Below, in pieces: positions 8,379 through 15,077 of a DNA stretch of 32,940 nucleotides. Both the position numbers and the translations under genes were made by a program. Within the stretch, counting starts at the first letter, position 1. Each line of letters opens with the position of its first letter. The notes below the pieces were generated by a model. It saw nothing but the letters and a program-made list of their open reading frames with translations. It made no database searches and was not told the origin of the DNA. Source of the DNA: Bacteroidales bacterium (GTDB taxonomy: Bacteria > Bacteroidota > Bacteroidia > Bacteroidales > P3); contig JAFWQP010000089.1 of the NCBI GenBank assembly GCA_017509045.1, positions 1 through 32,940 on the forward strand. Reading direction: 5' to 3'.

Positions 8379-9488
8379 ATGAAGATTTTTGAGAGAAGTC
8401 GTAAAACTGTTGCCAAGGGTTTGACGGTGTGGGTGTCGAACCACTATTGTCCCACGCTGTTCGGCATCAGAGGTCATTATGAATCGTCGTATAAGTCGGG
8501 CCAGTATGTGGAGAGCGGTTCGCCGGGAACGGGGTTCTTTATCCGCACTAGCTCAAGTCATTCGTACAAGAGCTTCTGCAATGCCGAGAAGGCGAAGCTG
8601 AAACACAGCTATTGGGATATGGTGAGAGGCAAGGAGTTCTCGTTCGACGCGGAAATTTCGCGTGCCAACGCTGCCTTGCGCGACACCAATGACGAGACAA
8701 AGGCCCGCATATTGGAGGCATACGTGAATGTGCTGCCCTTGGCCAAAGAGGCAGAGGAGGGCGAACGCATCATTGCCGGCATCAAGGAACTGGGACACAA
8801 ACGTCACAGACTGACAACTTATCAGACGCATGTGATGTCGAGCTATAAGTCGAGGATTGCTCGTTTGGGACATGATGTTCGCGACATCCAATTGACGATA
8901 CCTAAATTGTGCTCAGAGGAGCGATATAACCAGTTTGCCGAAGTGGTGATTGCTTTCACCGAACTGGCGTCGAGCCACCGTATTTGGCATTCGAAGGACA
9001 CCTACGAGGCGTTGGAGAACGCTTTTGAGCAGGTGTATTTCGACTTGGGTATCTTCGACTTTATCCAGGCTCCGCTGATGACACCCATGATGCGCGACAG
9101 CATCGGGCAGTATCATTTCCTCTACCCCGACTTTTGGGTGGTGAGCCGCAGCGCTACCGATTTCGATGTGCATGACTTGAAGAGCCTGACGGTGCTGAGC
9201 CGCGAGGTGCCGTATGAGATGATTTCGAACATGGTGCTGAACAGCTATGCCGACATGAAGGAGTCGACAACGGCGATGCACCACCACAAGAACTATGAGC
9301 AGTTTGGCAGCGGCCTGTTGGTGAGTCAGGATACGTCGGCGGCAACCGAAATGGAGAAGGAGAACCGCATGCGTGAGCGTGTGGTAGGCGAGCTGTATAT
9401 TCCCGAGTTGAAACTGCGTTACTATGTTCGCGACGTGAGGGCATTGAAGAAGTTTGCCAGCGCATTGAGCAAATACAAGGATAATTAA
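8379..9488 (+). CDS. Hypothetical protein with a DUF4236-like N-terminus
   Basis: A 369-residue protein without signal peptide or membrane segments. The first 55 residues (RKTVAKGLTVWVSNHYCP, then GSPGTGFFIR) follow the pattern of DUF4236, a short beta domain with a basic start, a KGL.VNIS-like strand and a GxPGTG turn. The rest is mostly helical and charged (about 65-260), followed by a mixed region with GLLVSQDTSAATEMEKENR and a C-terminal YYVRDVRALKKFASAL. The domain match is by eye. The function is unknown. The gene follows lpdA by 65 bases and may be read from the same transcript. A low-complexity, repeat-rich stretch begins directly after its stop. Confidence 0.6.
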   Translation: MKIFERSRKTVAKGLTVWVSNHYCPTLFGIRGHYESSYKSGQYVESGSPGTGFFIRTSSSHSYKSFCNAEKAKLKHSYWDMVRGKEFSFDAEISRANAALRDTNDETKARILEAYVNVLPLAKEAEEGERIIAGIKELGHKRHRLTTYQTHVMSSYKSRIARLGHDVRDIQLTIPKLCSEERYNQFAEVVIAFTELASSHRIWHSKDTYEALENAFEQVYFDLGIFDFIQAPLMTPMMRDSIGQYHFLYPDFWVVSRSATDFDVHDLKSLTVLSREVPYEMISNMVLNSYADMKESTTAMHHHKNYEQFGSGLLVSQDTSAATEMEKENRMRERVVGELYIPELKLRYYVRDVRALKKFASALSKYKDN

Positions 9489-9580
9489 GAATTGAAAACT
9501 TCGAAAATTAAAAATTAAAAGTTAAAAATTGTCTGCCGTACCCGGATAACAATCAACTTTCAACAATCAACTTTCAACAT
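9489..9580 (+). repeat. Low-complexity boundary repeat upstream of the M23 gene
   Basis: Degenerate AATTGAAAA/AAATTAAAA units, then a short non-repeat segment (about 9530-9548), then CAATCAACTTTCAA units. It fills the gap up to the TTG start region of the peptidase gene. Confidence 0.6.
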
Positions 9581-9591
9581 GCAAACCGCTT

Positions 9592-10566
9592 TTGGCACTG
9601 AAGAAGAAGTATACATACAGGTTTAATCCACATACGCTTTCGTATGAGAAGGTGGAGGTGACATGGGGCGACAGGCTGAAACGGCTGTCGTCGACCGTGG
9701 CATTGAGTGTGGTGCTGGCTGTGCTGTTCTCGGTGTTGGCTTTCAGGCTGTTGGATTCGCCTAAGGAGCGATTGCTGAAGGAGGATATAGCCCAGTATAA
9801 GCGCGAGTTGGCAACGCTGAATAAGAGTGTGGAGCGTTGCAACAGGGTGCTGGCTGACATTGAGGAGCGCGACAGTGCGGTGTATCGAACCATCTTTGGG
9901 GCAGCACCTGTGTCGGAGAGCCAACGTAGGCCTGTGCCGAAGGACTACGGCAGGCTGGATGGGCATGCGGGCGGAAACCTGATAATGCTCACCAGTCAGC
10001 GCGTGGACACGCTGGAGAATAGGCTGTATGCGCAGTCGGTGTCGCTGGATGAGATATTCAAGATGGCAGGCACCAAGCAGCAGCGTATGGCGTCGATGCC
10101 CACCATTATGCCGATAAGGAAGAACCAATGTAGGCTGGTGTCGGGCTTCGGAATGCGCTACCACCCGATACTGCACTACCGCCGTATGCATACGGGCGTG
10201 GATCTGACCGCGCAGAGCGGCACTCCGGTGTATGCTACGGGCGACGGCAGGGTGGAGGTGGCAGGTCGAGGAGCCGGCTATGGCGGCTACGGGGTGTGCA
10301 TAGTGATTAACCACGGTTTCGGGTTTAAGACGTTGTATGCCCACCTGTCGGACGTGAAGGTGTCGACAGGGCAACGGGTGAGGCGCGGCGAGCTGATAGG
10401 CAACGTGGGACGCACGGGATTGGCGCAGGGCTACCACCTACACTACGAGGTGATACAGAACGGCAACAAGGTGAACCCCGTCTATTTCTTCTTCAACGAC
10501 TTGACACCTGCTGAATACGATGAGGTGATAGATGCCTCGAATTTGGAGAACCAATGCCTCTCGTAA
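9592..10566 (+). CDS. M23-family murein endopeptidase, membrane-anchored
   Basis: A 324-residue cell-wall hydrolase of the LytM/M23 family. A cytoplasmic N-terminus (MALKKKYTYRFNPHTLSYE, the usual start of this Bacteroidota family) precedes one membrane segment (about 35-53), a coiled-coil stretch (about 55-95) and the zinc peptidase domain. Ligands are visible: His200 and Asp204 in HTGVD, His251 in LYAHLSD, and His282/His284 in HLHYEV. The reading frame has no in-frame ATG before the conserved N-terminus, so TTG at 9592 is taken as start. An ATG at 9579 is out of frame and ends after 15 codons. It probably trims peptidoglycan cross-links in the periplasm. Confidence 0.9.
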   Translation: MALKKKYTYRFNPHTLSYEKVEVTWGDRLKRLSSTVALSVVLAVLFSVLAFRLLDSPKERLLKEDIAQYKRELATLNKSVERCNRVLADIEERDSAVYRTIFGAAPVSESQRRPVPKDYGRLDGHAGGNLIMLTSQRVDTLENRLYAQSVSLDEIFKMAGTKQQRMASMPTIMPIRKNQCRLVSGFGMRYHPILHYRRMHTGVDLTAQSGTPVYATGDGRVEVAGRGAGYGGYGVCIVINHGFGFKTLYAHLSDVKVSTGQRVRRGELIGNVGRTGLAQGYHLHYEVIQNGNKVNPVYFFFNDLTPAEYDEVIDASNLENQCLS

Positions 10567-10630
10567 AACTAAAAAGTAAAAACTAAAAACTAAAACTTTC
10601 AACTTTCAACTTTTAACTATCAACTTTCAA
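10567..10630 (-). repeat. Composite repeat between the M23 gene and ispH (inverted orientation)
   Basis: On the plus strand: ACTAAAAAGTAAAAACTAAAA units, then AACTTTCAACTTTC units. This is the reverse complement of the order seen in the four other composite copies relative to gene direction. It runs from the stop codon of the peptidase gene directly into the TTG start of ispH. Confidence 0.75.
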
Positions 10631-11515
10631 TTGAAGATAACTATTGACGATAATGCGGGCTTTTGTTTCGGTGTGGTGAATGCCATCGGAACTGCTGAGG
10701 AGGAGTTGGCGCACGACGGTACGCTCTACTGCTTGGGCGACATTGTGCACAACAGTGCCGAGGTGGAACGACTGCGCCAGCGAGGACTGCGTGTGATTGA
10801 CCATGCGCAGCTGCAAGGGTTGGCAGGACAGAAGGTTCTGATACGTGCCCATGGGGAGCCACCCTCTACATACGAGGAGGCGAAGAAGCTAGGCATCAGG
10901 TTGGTGGACGCTACCTGCCCGATGGTGTTGGCATTGCAACAGCGTATCCGCAAGGGTTTCCTTGAGATGAGCCAGCACAACCCTGTGGGACAGGTGGTCA
11001 TCTTCGGCAAACCCGGTCATGCCGAGGTGGTGGGGTTGTGCGGGCAGACCGACGGCAGCGCCATTGTTGTGAGCCGTCCGGACGATATGAGGGCGATAGA
11101 TTTCGCACGACCGATACGCCTCTATTCGCAGACAACACAGAGCAAGGAGGAATATGCGCAGCTGGTGAAGAATATCGAAGAGGCAGTGGTGCGGCATCAT
11201 GGCAAGTTGCCCGAGGGCTATTTCGTGGCTTACGACACGATATGCAGCCGTGTGGCAAACCGTGCGGTGCAGTTGGAGAACTTTGCCAAAGGAGTGGACG
11301 TGGTGCTGTTTGTCAGTGGCAAGGGAAGCTCGAACGGACACTATCTGTATGACTATTGCCGTCGTGTGCAACCCAATACGAAACTGATTGCCGATGCCGA
11401 CGAGTTGCAGAGCGAATGGTTTGTGGGGGTGAGCCGTGTGGGCATCACAGGTGCCACCAGCACACCTCGGTGGCTGATGGAGGCTGTAGCGGAAGAGGTG
11501 GGCCGGCGAGTTTGA
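10631..11515 (+). CDS. ispH: 4-hydroxy-3-methylbut-2-enyl diphosphate reductase
   Basis: A 294-residue iron-sulfur enzyme, the last step of the MEP pathway, reducing HMBPP to IPP and DMAPP. The three cluster cysteines are Cys12 (GFCFGV), Cys96 (DATCPMV) and Cys205 (DTICSRVANR). Substrate-site residues His40, His74 (RAHGEPP), His130 and Glu132 (KPGHAEV) and the TT of SQTTQS are present. The conserved N-terminus MKITIDDNAGFCFG begins at a TTG codon; no in-frame ATG suits. The codon is the end of a repeat array (CAACTTTCAA then TTG). The stop codon TGA lies in a TTTGAATTCG segment that starts the next repeat. Confidence 0.96.
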   Translation: MKITIDDNAGFCFGVVNAIGTAEEELAHDGTLYCLGDIVHNSAEVERLRQRGLRVIDHAQLQGLAGQKVLIRAHGEPPSTYEEAKKLGIRLVDATCPMVLALQQRIRKGFLEMSQHNPVGQVVIFGKPGHAEVVGLCGQTDGSAIVVSRPDDMRAIDFARPIRLYSQTTQSKEEYAQLVKNIEEAVVRHHGKLPEGYFVAYDTICSRVANRAVQLENFAKGVDVVLFVSGKGSSNGHYLYDYCRRVQPNTKLIADADELQSEWFVGVSRVGITGATSTPRWLMEAVAEEVGRRV

Positions 11516-11655
11516 ATTCGTAAATTCGTAAATCTTAAATTCGTAAATTCGTTTATTTCTAAATTCGTAAATCAAAGATTCACACATTCACACATTCACA
11601 CGTTAACACATTCAAGAATTCACACATTCACACATTAACACATTCAAGCAATCAC
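11513..11655 (+). repeat. AAATTCGTA and ACACATTCAC repeat array upstream of recF
   Basis: Units of AAATTCGTA (about five) are followed by about nine units related to ACACATTCAC/ACACATTAAC. Positions 11561-11598 match 14943-14980 in 37 of 38 bases. The array includes the stop of ispH and ends just before the recF ATG. No CRISPR-like spacer pattern is seen. Confidence 0.8.
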
Positions 11656-11660
11656 TTATC

Positions 11661-12746
11661 ATGTATCTTGCTAACTTGAAATTGAGTAACTTTAAGTCGT
11701 ATGTGGAGCTGGAGGCGGACTTCTGCCCCAATGTGAATTGTGTGGTGGGTAACAACGGGGTTGGGAAGACGAACTTGCTCGACGCTATATACTACTTATC
11801 GTTTTGCAAGAGTTGTTTCTCGTCGGTGGATACGCAGCATATACGTCAGGGGGAGGATTTCTTTGCTATTCATGGTACTTACCATTTCGATGGGGCGGAG
11901 GCTACGGTGTCGTGCATTCAGAAGAAGGGACAGCCGAAGCAGATGCGTTGGAACGGGAAGGCATATAGCTCGCTGGGCGAGCATATAGGTAAGGTGCCCC
12001 TGGTGATGGTTTCGCCCTACGACCAACAGATTATCCTGGGCGGCAGCGAGGTGAGACGGCGTTTTGTGGACGGGGTGGTGTCGCAGACCGACAGAGGCTA
12101 TCTCGCTCATCTGCTGCAATACCAGCGGGCGGTGGAGCAACGCAATAGGTTGCTGAAACAGTTCTATGAGGACCGCAACTGGGACGAGGAGGCGATGGCA
12201 GTGTGGGAGGACCAGCTGGTGCATCATGGTGAGGTGCTATATCAGGGCAGACGGGCTTTCCTGAATGATTTCAGTCCGTTGTTTGACGAGTATTTCTCGT
12301 GGATTACGAATGGCACGGAGGTGGGTTCGCTCGACTATGTGTCGCAGGCGGAGGTGCCGCTAAGGCAGCAGCTGCAGGAGGCTCGTCAGAACGACAAGTA
12401 TGCGCTCTACACCACCGTGGGGCCACATAAGGACGACATAGAACTGTGTATTGCGGGTATGGCGGCAAAACGCTTCGGGTCACAGGGACAGCAGAAGACG
12501 TTTGTGCTGGCATTGAAGCTGGCACAGTTTGAGTATATCTACCAGCATGGCGGCGTGAAGCCGATACTGCTGCTGGACGATGTGTTTGACAAATTGGATA
12601 TGGAGCGTGTGACGCAGCTGGTGCAGCTGGTGGGGAGCGACCGTTTCGGACAAGTGTTTCTCACCGACACCCAGCCAGGAAGGGTGGAACAGATTTTTGA
12701 GGCAATGCCACAAGTGGAACATAGGATTATGAGAATTGAAAGTTGA
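11661..12746 (+). CDS. recF: DNA replication/repair protein RecF
   Basis: A 361-residue SMC-like ATPase that helps load RecA at single-strand gaps with RecO and RecR. It begins MYLANLKLSNFKSY. Walker A is GNNGVGKTN (30-38), the RecF motif GPHKDDIEL lies near 253-261, the signature region GSQGQQKTFVLALKLA follows, and Walker B is ILLLDDVFDKLD. The length is normal. Genes dnaA, dnaN and gyrB are not nearby; the small DUF721 gene that often accompanies recF in Bacteroidota follows. The last codons (for I-E-S and the stop) come from GAATTGAAAGTTGA, which is repeat-type sequence. Confidence 0.97.
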   Translation: MYLANLKLSNFKSYVELEADFCPNVNCVVGNNGVGKTNLLDAIYYLSFCKSCFSSVDTQHIRQGEDFFAIHGTYHFDGAEATVSCIQKKGQPKQMRWNGKAYSSLGEHIGKVPLVMVSPYDQQIILGGSEVRRRFVDGVVSQTDRGYLAHLLQYQRAVEQRNRLLKQFYEDRNWDEEAMAVWEDQLVHHGEVLYQGRRAFLNDFSPLFDEYFSWITNGTEVGSLDYVSQAEVPLRQQLQEARQNDKYALYTTVGPHKDDIELCIAGMAAKRFGSQGQQKTFVLALKLAQFEYIYQHGGVKPILLLDDVFDKLDMERVTQLVQLVGSDRFGQVFLTDTQPGRVEQIFEAMPQVEHRIMRIES

Positions 12747-12876
12747 TAGTTGAAAATTGAAAGTTGAAAGTTGAAAAGAACATACCCCGCCGCTTCGCGG
12801 CACCCCTCTAAAGAGGGGACGGCTTCCGCCCAACTTCATAGTCTTTAGTTTTTAGTTTTTACTTTAAAATTAAAGG
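12733..12876 (+). repeat. Composite repeat with an inserted double hairpin, recF to DUF721
   Basis: In gene direction: GTTGAAA-type units (12733-12779), a GC-rich double hairpin (12785-12832), and TTTAGTTTTTA units (12843-12866). The outer order matches the other composite copies. The start of the array encodes the end of RecF. Confidence 0.8.
12789..12818 (+). repeat. REP-like tandem hairpins
   Basis: Two adjacent small palindromes: GCCGC-TTC-GCGGC (12789-12801) and CCCCTC-TAAA-GAGGGG (12803-12818), followed by ACGGCTTCCGCCC. A remnant of the last part (GGCTCCCGCCC) sits at 13213-13223 in the next gap. No T-run follows, so it is not a standard intrinsic terminator. It looks like a dispersed extragenic palindrome. 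Confidence 0.65.
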
Positions 12877-13164
12877 ATGTATAGTAACGAACATACTTTG
12901 CAGCAGTTGCTGAAACAGGCTTACCACAGGCTGGATATGGACGATACCGCCCGCGAGATGGAGGTGGTGCAGGTGTATGGAGTGGTGGTGGGCGACTTTA
13001 TCAAACGGCTCACGCAAAGGGTTAGTTTTAGTCAAGGGGTGCTGACGGTGCAGCTGGCGTCGGCGGCATTGAAGCAGGAGTTGGCGTACAGACGCTCGTC
13101 GCTGGCGGAGACGATTAATGAGGCGCTGGGATATGTGGCGGTGAAAAAAATAGTGATTATGTGA
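12877..13164 (+). CDS. DUF721 (DciA-like) domain protein
   Basis: A 95-residue protein of the DUF721 family, whose DciA members help load the replicative helicase in bacteria lacking DnaC. The N-terminus is helical (YSNEHTLQQLLKQAYHRLDM) and the core has the pattern WGVVVG-like (VYGVVVGDFIKRLTQRVSF) followed by GVLTVQLASAALKQELAYRRSSL and a C-terminal strand VAVKKIVIM. The size fits the short Bacteroidota form. Its place directly after recF is the usual one in this phylum. It lies between two composite repeat arrays. Helicase-loading function is known for DciA; for this protein it is inference. Confidence 0.85.
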   Translation: MYSNEHTLQQLLKQAYHRLDMDDTAREMEVVQVYGVVVGDFIKRLTQRVSFSQGVLTVQLASAALKQELAYRRSSLAETINEALGYVAVKKIVIM

Positions 13165-13165
13165 C

Positions 13166-13262
13166 AAGTTGAAAGTTGAAAGTTGATAGTTGAAAGTTGA
13201 AAGTTGAAAAATGGCTCCCGCCCACCTTTTAGTTTTTAGTTTTTACTTTTTAGTTTAAAATT
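13166..13262 (+). repeat. Composite repeat between DUF721 and the ABC transporter gene
   Basis: GTTGAAA units (about five), a GC-rich remnant GGCTCCCGCCC, then TTTTAGTTTTTAG units. Same order and orientation as the recF-DUF721 copy, with the hairpin core lost. Confidence 0.75.
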
Positions 13263-13271
13263 AAACATTGT

Positions 13272-14906
13272 ATGAAACAGTTGCTCAAAGCTCTTGATAT
13301 GATACGGCGGTGCCACCCATCGTCGTTTTATTGGCGTATCTTTTATGTGGTGGTGCTTAATGTGCTGCCGCTACTGAGCCTTTATATATTGAAGTATATG
13401 GTGGACGCGGTGACTACGGGCGTGATGCCTGAGCTGTGGGGCATCAGGTGGAGCACAGTGTCGCTGTTGGGCTTGTTCTGCCTGCTCTTTTTGCTGAATA
13501 GGTTGGTGGGAGTGTGCAACGGCGTGAATAACGACGTGATGTCGCAGCGGTTGCAGGATTATATCAGCGATATCATGCAGCGGCAGTCGGCGGCGTTGGA
13601 TATGGCTTATTTCGACAATCCCGAGTATCACGACACTTACCACCGCGCCCAACAGGAGGCGAGCTACCGTCCGCTGAGGGTGCTGAGCGAGTTTATGGCA
13701 CTGTTTGGGTCGATTATCACCATCGCCTTTGTGGTGGTGATGCTGTGCAGCGCGTCGCCGTGGATTATTGTGGTGATGGTGGTGGCGGTGATACCGTCGT
13801 TTGTGGTGAGGGTGATTAAGGCTAGGCAGATCTACGCCTTCCGTCGCAATAACACGCAGAACTACCGCCGCACGACTTATTATACCGCCTTGCTGGGCGG
13901 CAGGGACTATGCCAAGGAGATGCGCACCTTTGGGCTGACGCCTTATTTTAGGGACCGTTTTGTAAGGATAAGAAAGGTATTGGTGAACAACCTGCTACGG
14001 ATTTCGCGGAGGATAGGTGTGTACGACTCTATCTGTGCAGTGGCGGAGACGTTGGCTATGTTTTTTGTGGTGTTTTTCCTCCTCGCCAGCACCACCAGCG
14101 GCGCCATCACGGTGGGTTCGTTTGTGATGCTGTTTGAGGCTTTCCGTCGCGGACAGACTGGGTTGAACAATTTGGTGGGGGGTGTGACGGGACTGTACGA
14201 CAACCGTCTGTTTGTGGGCAATCTGTTTGAGTTTCTCGACCTTAAGCCTGCCATCGTGAACGCAGAGGACGCTATCCCATTTCCGACGAGGGTGGAGAGT
14301 GTGGAGTTTCGCGACATCACGTTCCGCTACCCTAAGATGGAACGCGATGTGCTGAGTCATTTCTCGCTGACGGCACGGGCAGGGGAGGTGACGCAGATAG
14401 AGGGTGAGAACGGTTTTGGTAAGACGACGCTGCTGAAGCTGCTGCTGCGCCTGTACGACACCGACCAAGGAGCGGTGCTGATTAACGGGGTGGATGTGCG
14501 GAGATACGACCTCAAAGGTCTGCGACACGGTATTGGGGCTATATTCCAAGACTATGTGCGCTTCTATTGCACGGCGGAGGAGAATATCATGTTTGGCGAT
14601 ATAGGACATTACGACCGTGAGCGGGTGCGGAAGGTGGCACACCTGTCGGGTGCGGACAAGTTTATAGAGAAGCTGCCCAAAGGCTATGACACTATGCTAG
14701 GACGTATGTTTGACGGCGGCGAGGAACTGAGCATGGGACAGTGGCAGCGCATAGCGCTAGCACGCCAGCTGTATGGCGATGCGCCGGTGCTGGTGTTTGA
14801 CGAGCCGACAGCATGGATGGATGTGCCCTCGCGCGACCGTTTTTATGAGACTTTGGATGCATTGCAAAAACAAAATAAGGTGATAATATTGATTAAACAT
14901 GTGTAA
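13272..14906 (+). CDS. ABC exporter (fused membrane and ATPase domains), C-terminus truncated
   Basis: A 544-residue half-transporter. Six membrane segments are seen in the first 305 residues (about 19-40, 60-82, two in 135-182, two in 245-300). The ATPase domain has Walker A GENGFGKTT (about 377-385), a Q-loop (AIFQDYVRF), the signature LSMGQWQR (about 486-493), Walker B VLVFDEPTAWMD (about 505-516) and the H-loop His near 543. The protein stops two residues after this His (IKHV), so the usual 35-50 residues after the switch (ADRI..L..G.I.E.G) are missing, and the residue before His is Lys rather than the common Ser. Low-complexity repeat follows immediately. The substrate is unknown. It may be functional, but partial loss is plausible. 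Confidence 0.85.
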   Translation: MKQLLKALDMIRRCHPSSFYWRIFYVVVLNVLPLLSLYILKYMVDAVTTGVMPELWGIRWSTVSLLGLFCLLFLLNRLVGVCNGVNNDVMSQRLQDYISDIMQRQSAALDMAYFDNPEYHDTYHRAQQEASYRPLRVLSEFMALFGSIITIAFVVVMLCSASPWIIVVMVVAVIPSFVVRVIKARQIYAFRRNNTQNYRRTTYYTALLGGRDYAKEMRTFGLTPYFRDRFVRIRKVLVNNLLRISRRIGVYDSICAVAETLAMFFVVFFLLASTTSGAITVGSFVMLFEAFRRGQTGLNNLVGGVTGLYDNRLFVGNLFEFLDLKPAIVNAEDAIPFPTRVESVEFRDITFRYPKMERDVLSHFSLTARAGEVTQIEGENGFGKTTLLKLLLRLYDTDQGAVLINGVDVRRYDLKGLRHGIGAIFQDYVRFYCTAEENIMFGDIGHYDRERVRKVAHLSGADKFIEKLPKGYDTMLGRMFDGGEELSMGQWQRIALARQLYGDAPVLVFDEPTAWMDVPSRDRFYETLDALQKQNKVIILIKHV

Positions 14907-15065
14907 AAAAATGAAAAATGAAAAATGAAAATTTGAATTTGTAAATTCGTAAATCAAAGATTCACACATCCACACATTCAAAAAAGACTAACACGTTAAC
15001 ACATTCACACATTAACACATTCCATTTTCAACTATCAACTATCAACTTTCAACTTTTAAATTAAA
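14907..15065 (+). repeat. Mixed repeat array between the ABC transporter and M17 genes
   Basis: AAAAATGA units, then AAATTCGTAAATC, then ACACATTCAC/ACACATTAAC units, and finally CAACTATCAACTTTCAAC units. It combines the two array types found elsewhere (11513-11655 and 10567-10630). The 14943-14980 segment is nearly identical to 11561-11598. Confidence 0.8.
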
Positions 15066-15077
15066 CAATTATAAATC

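Noticed and set aside
9579-9626. ATG start for the M23 gene
   Set aside because: This ATG is out of frame with the conserved N-terminus and its frame ends after 15 codons. A frameshift cannot be excluded, but TTG at 9592 matches the family start.
11513-11655. Possible CRISPR array
   Set aside because: Units are 9-10 bases, directly tandem, and degenerate, without the 23-47 base repeat and unique spacer pattern. No cas genes are present.
14907-14990. Frameshift that would restore the ABC transporter C-terminus
   Set aside because: The sequence after the stop is AAAAATGA/AAATTCGTA repeat in all frames; no ADRI or similar segment was found.
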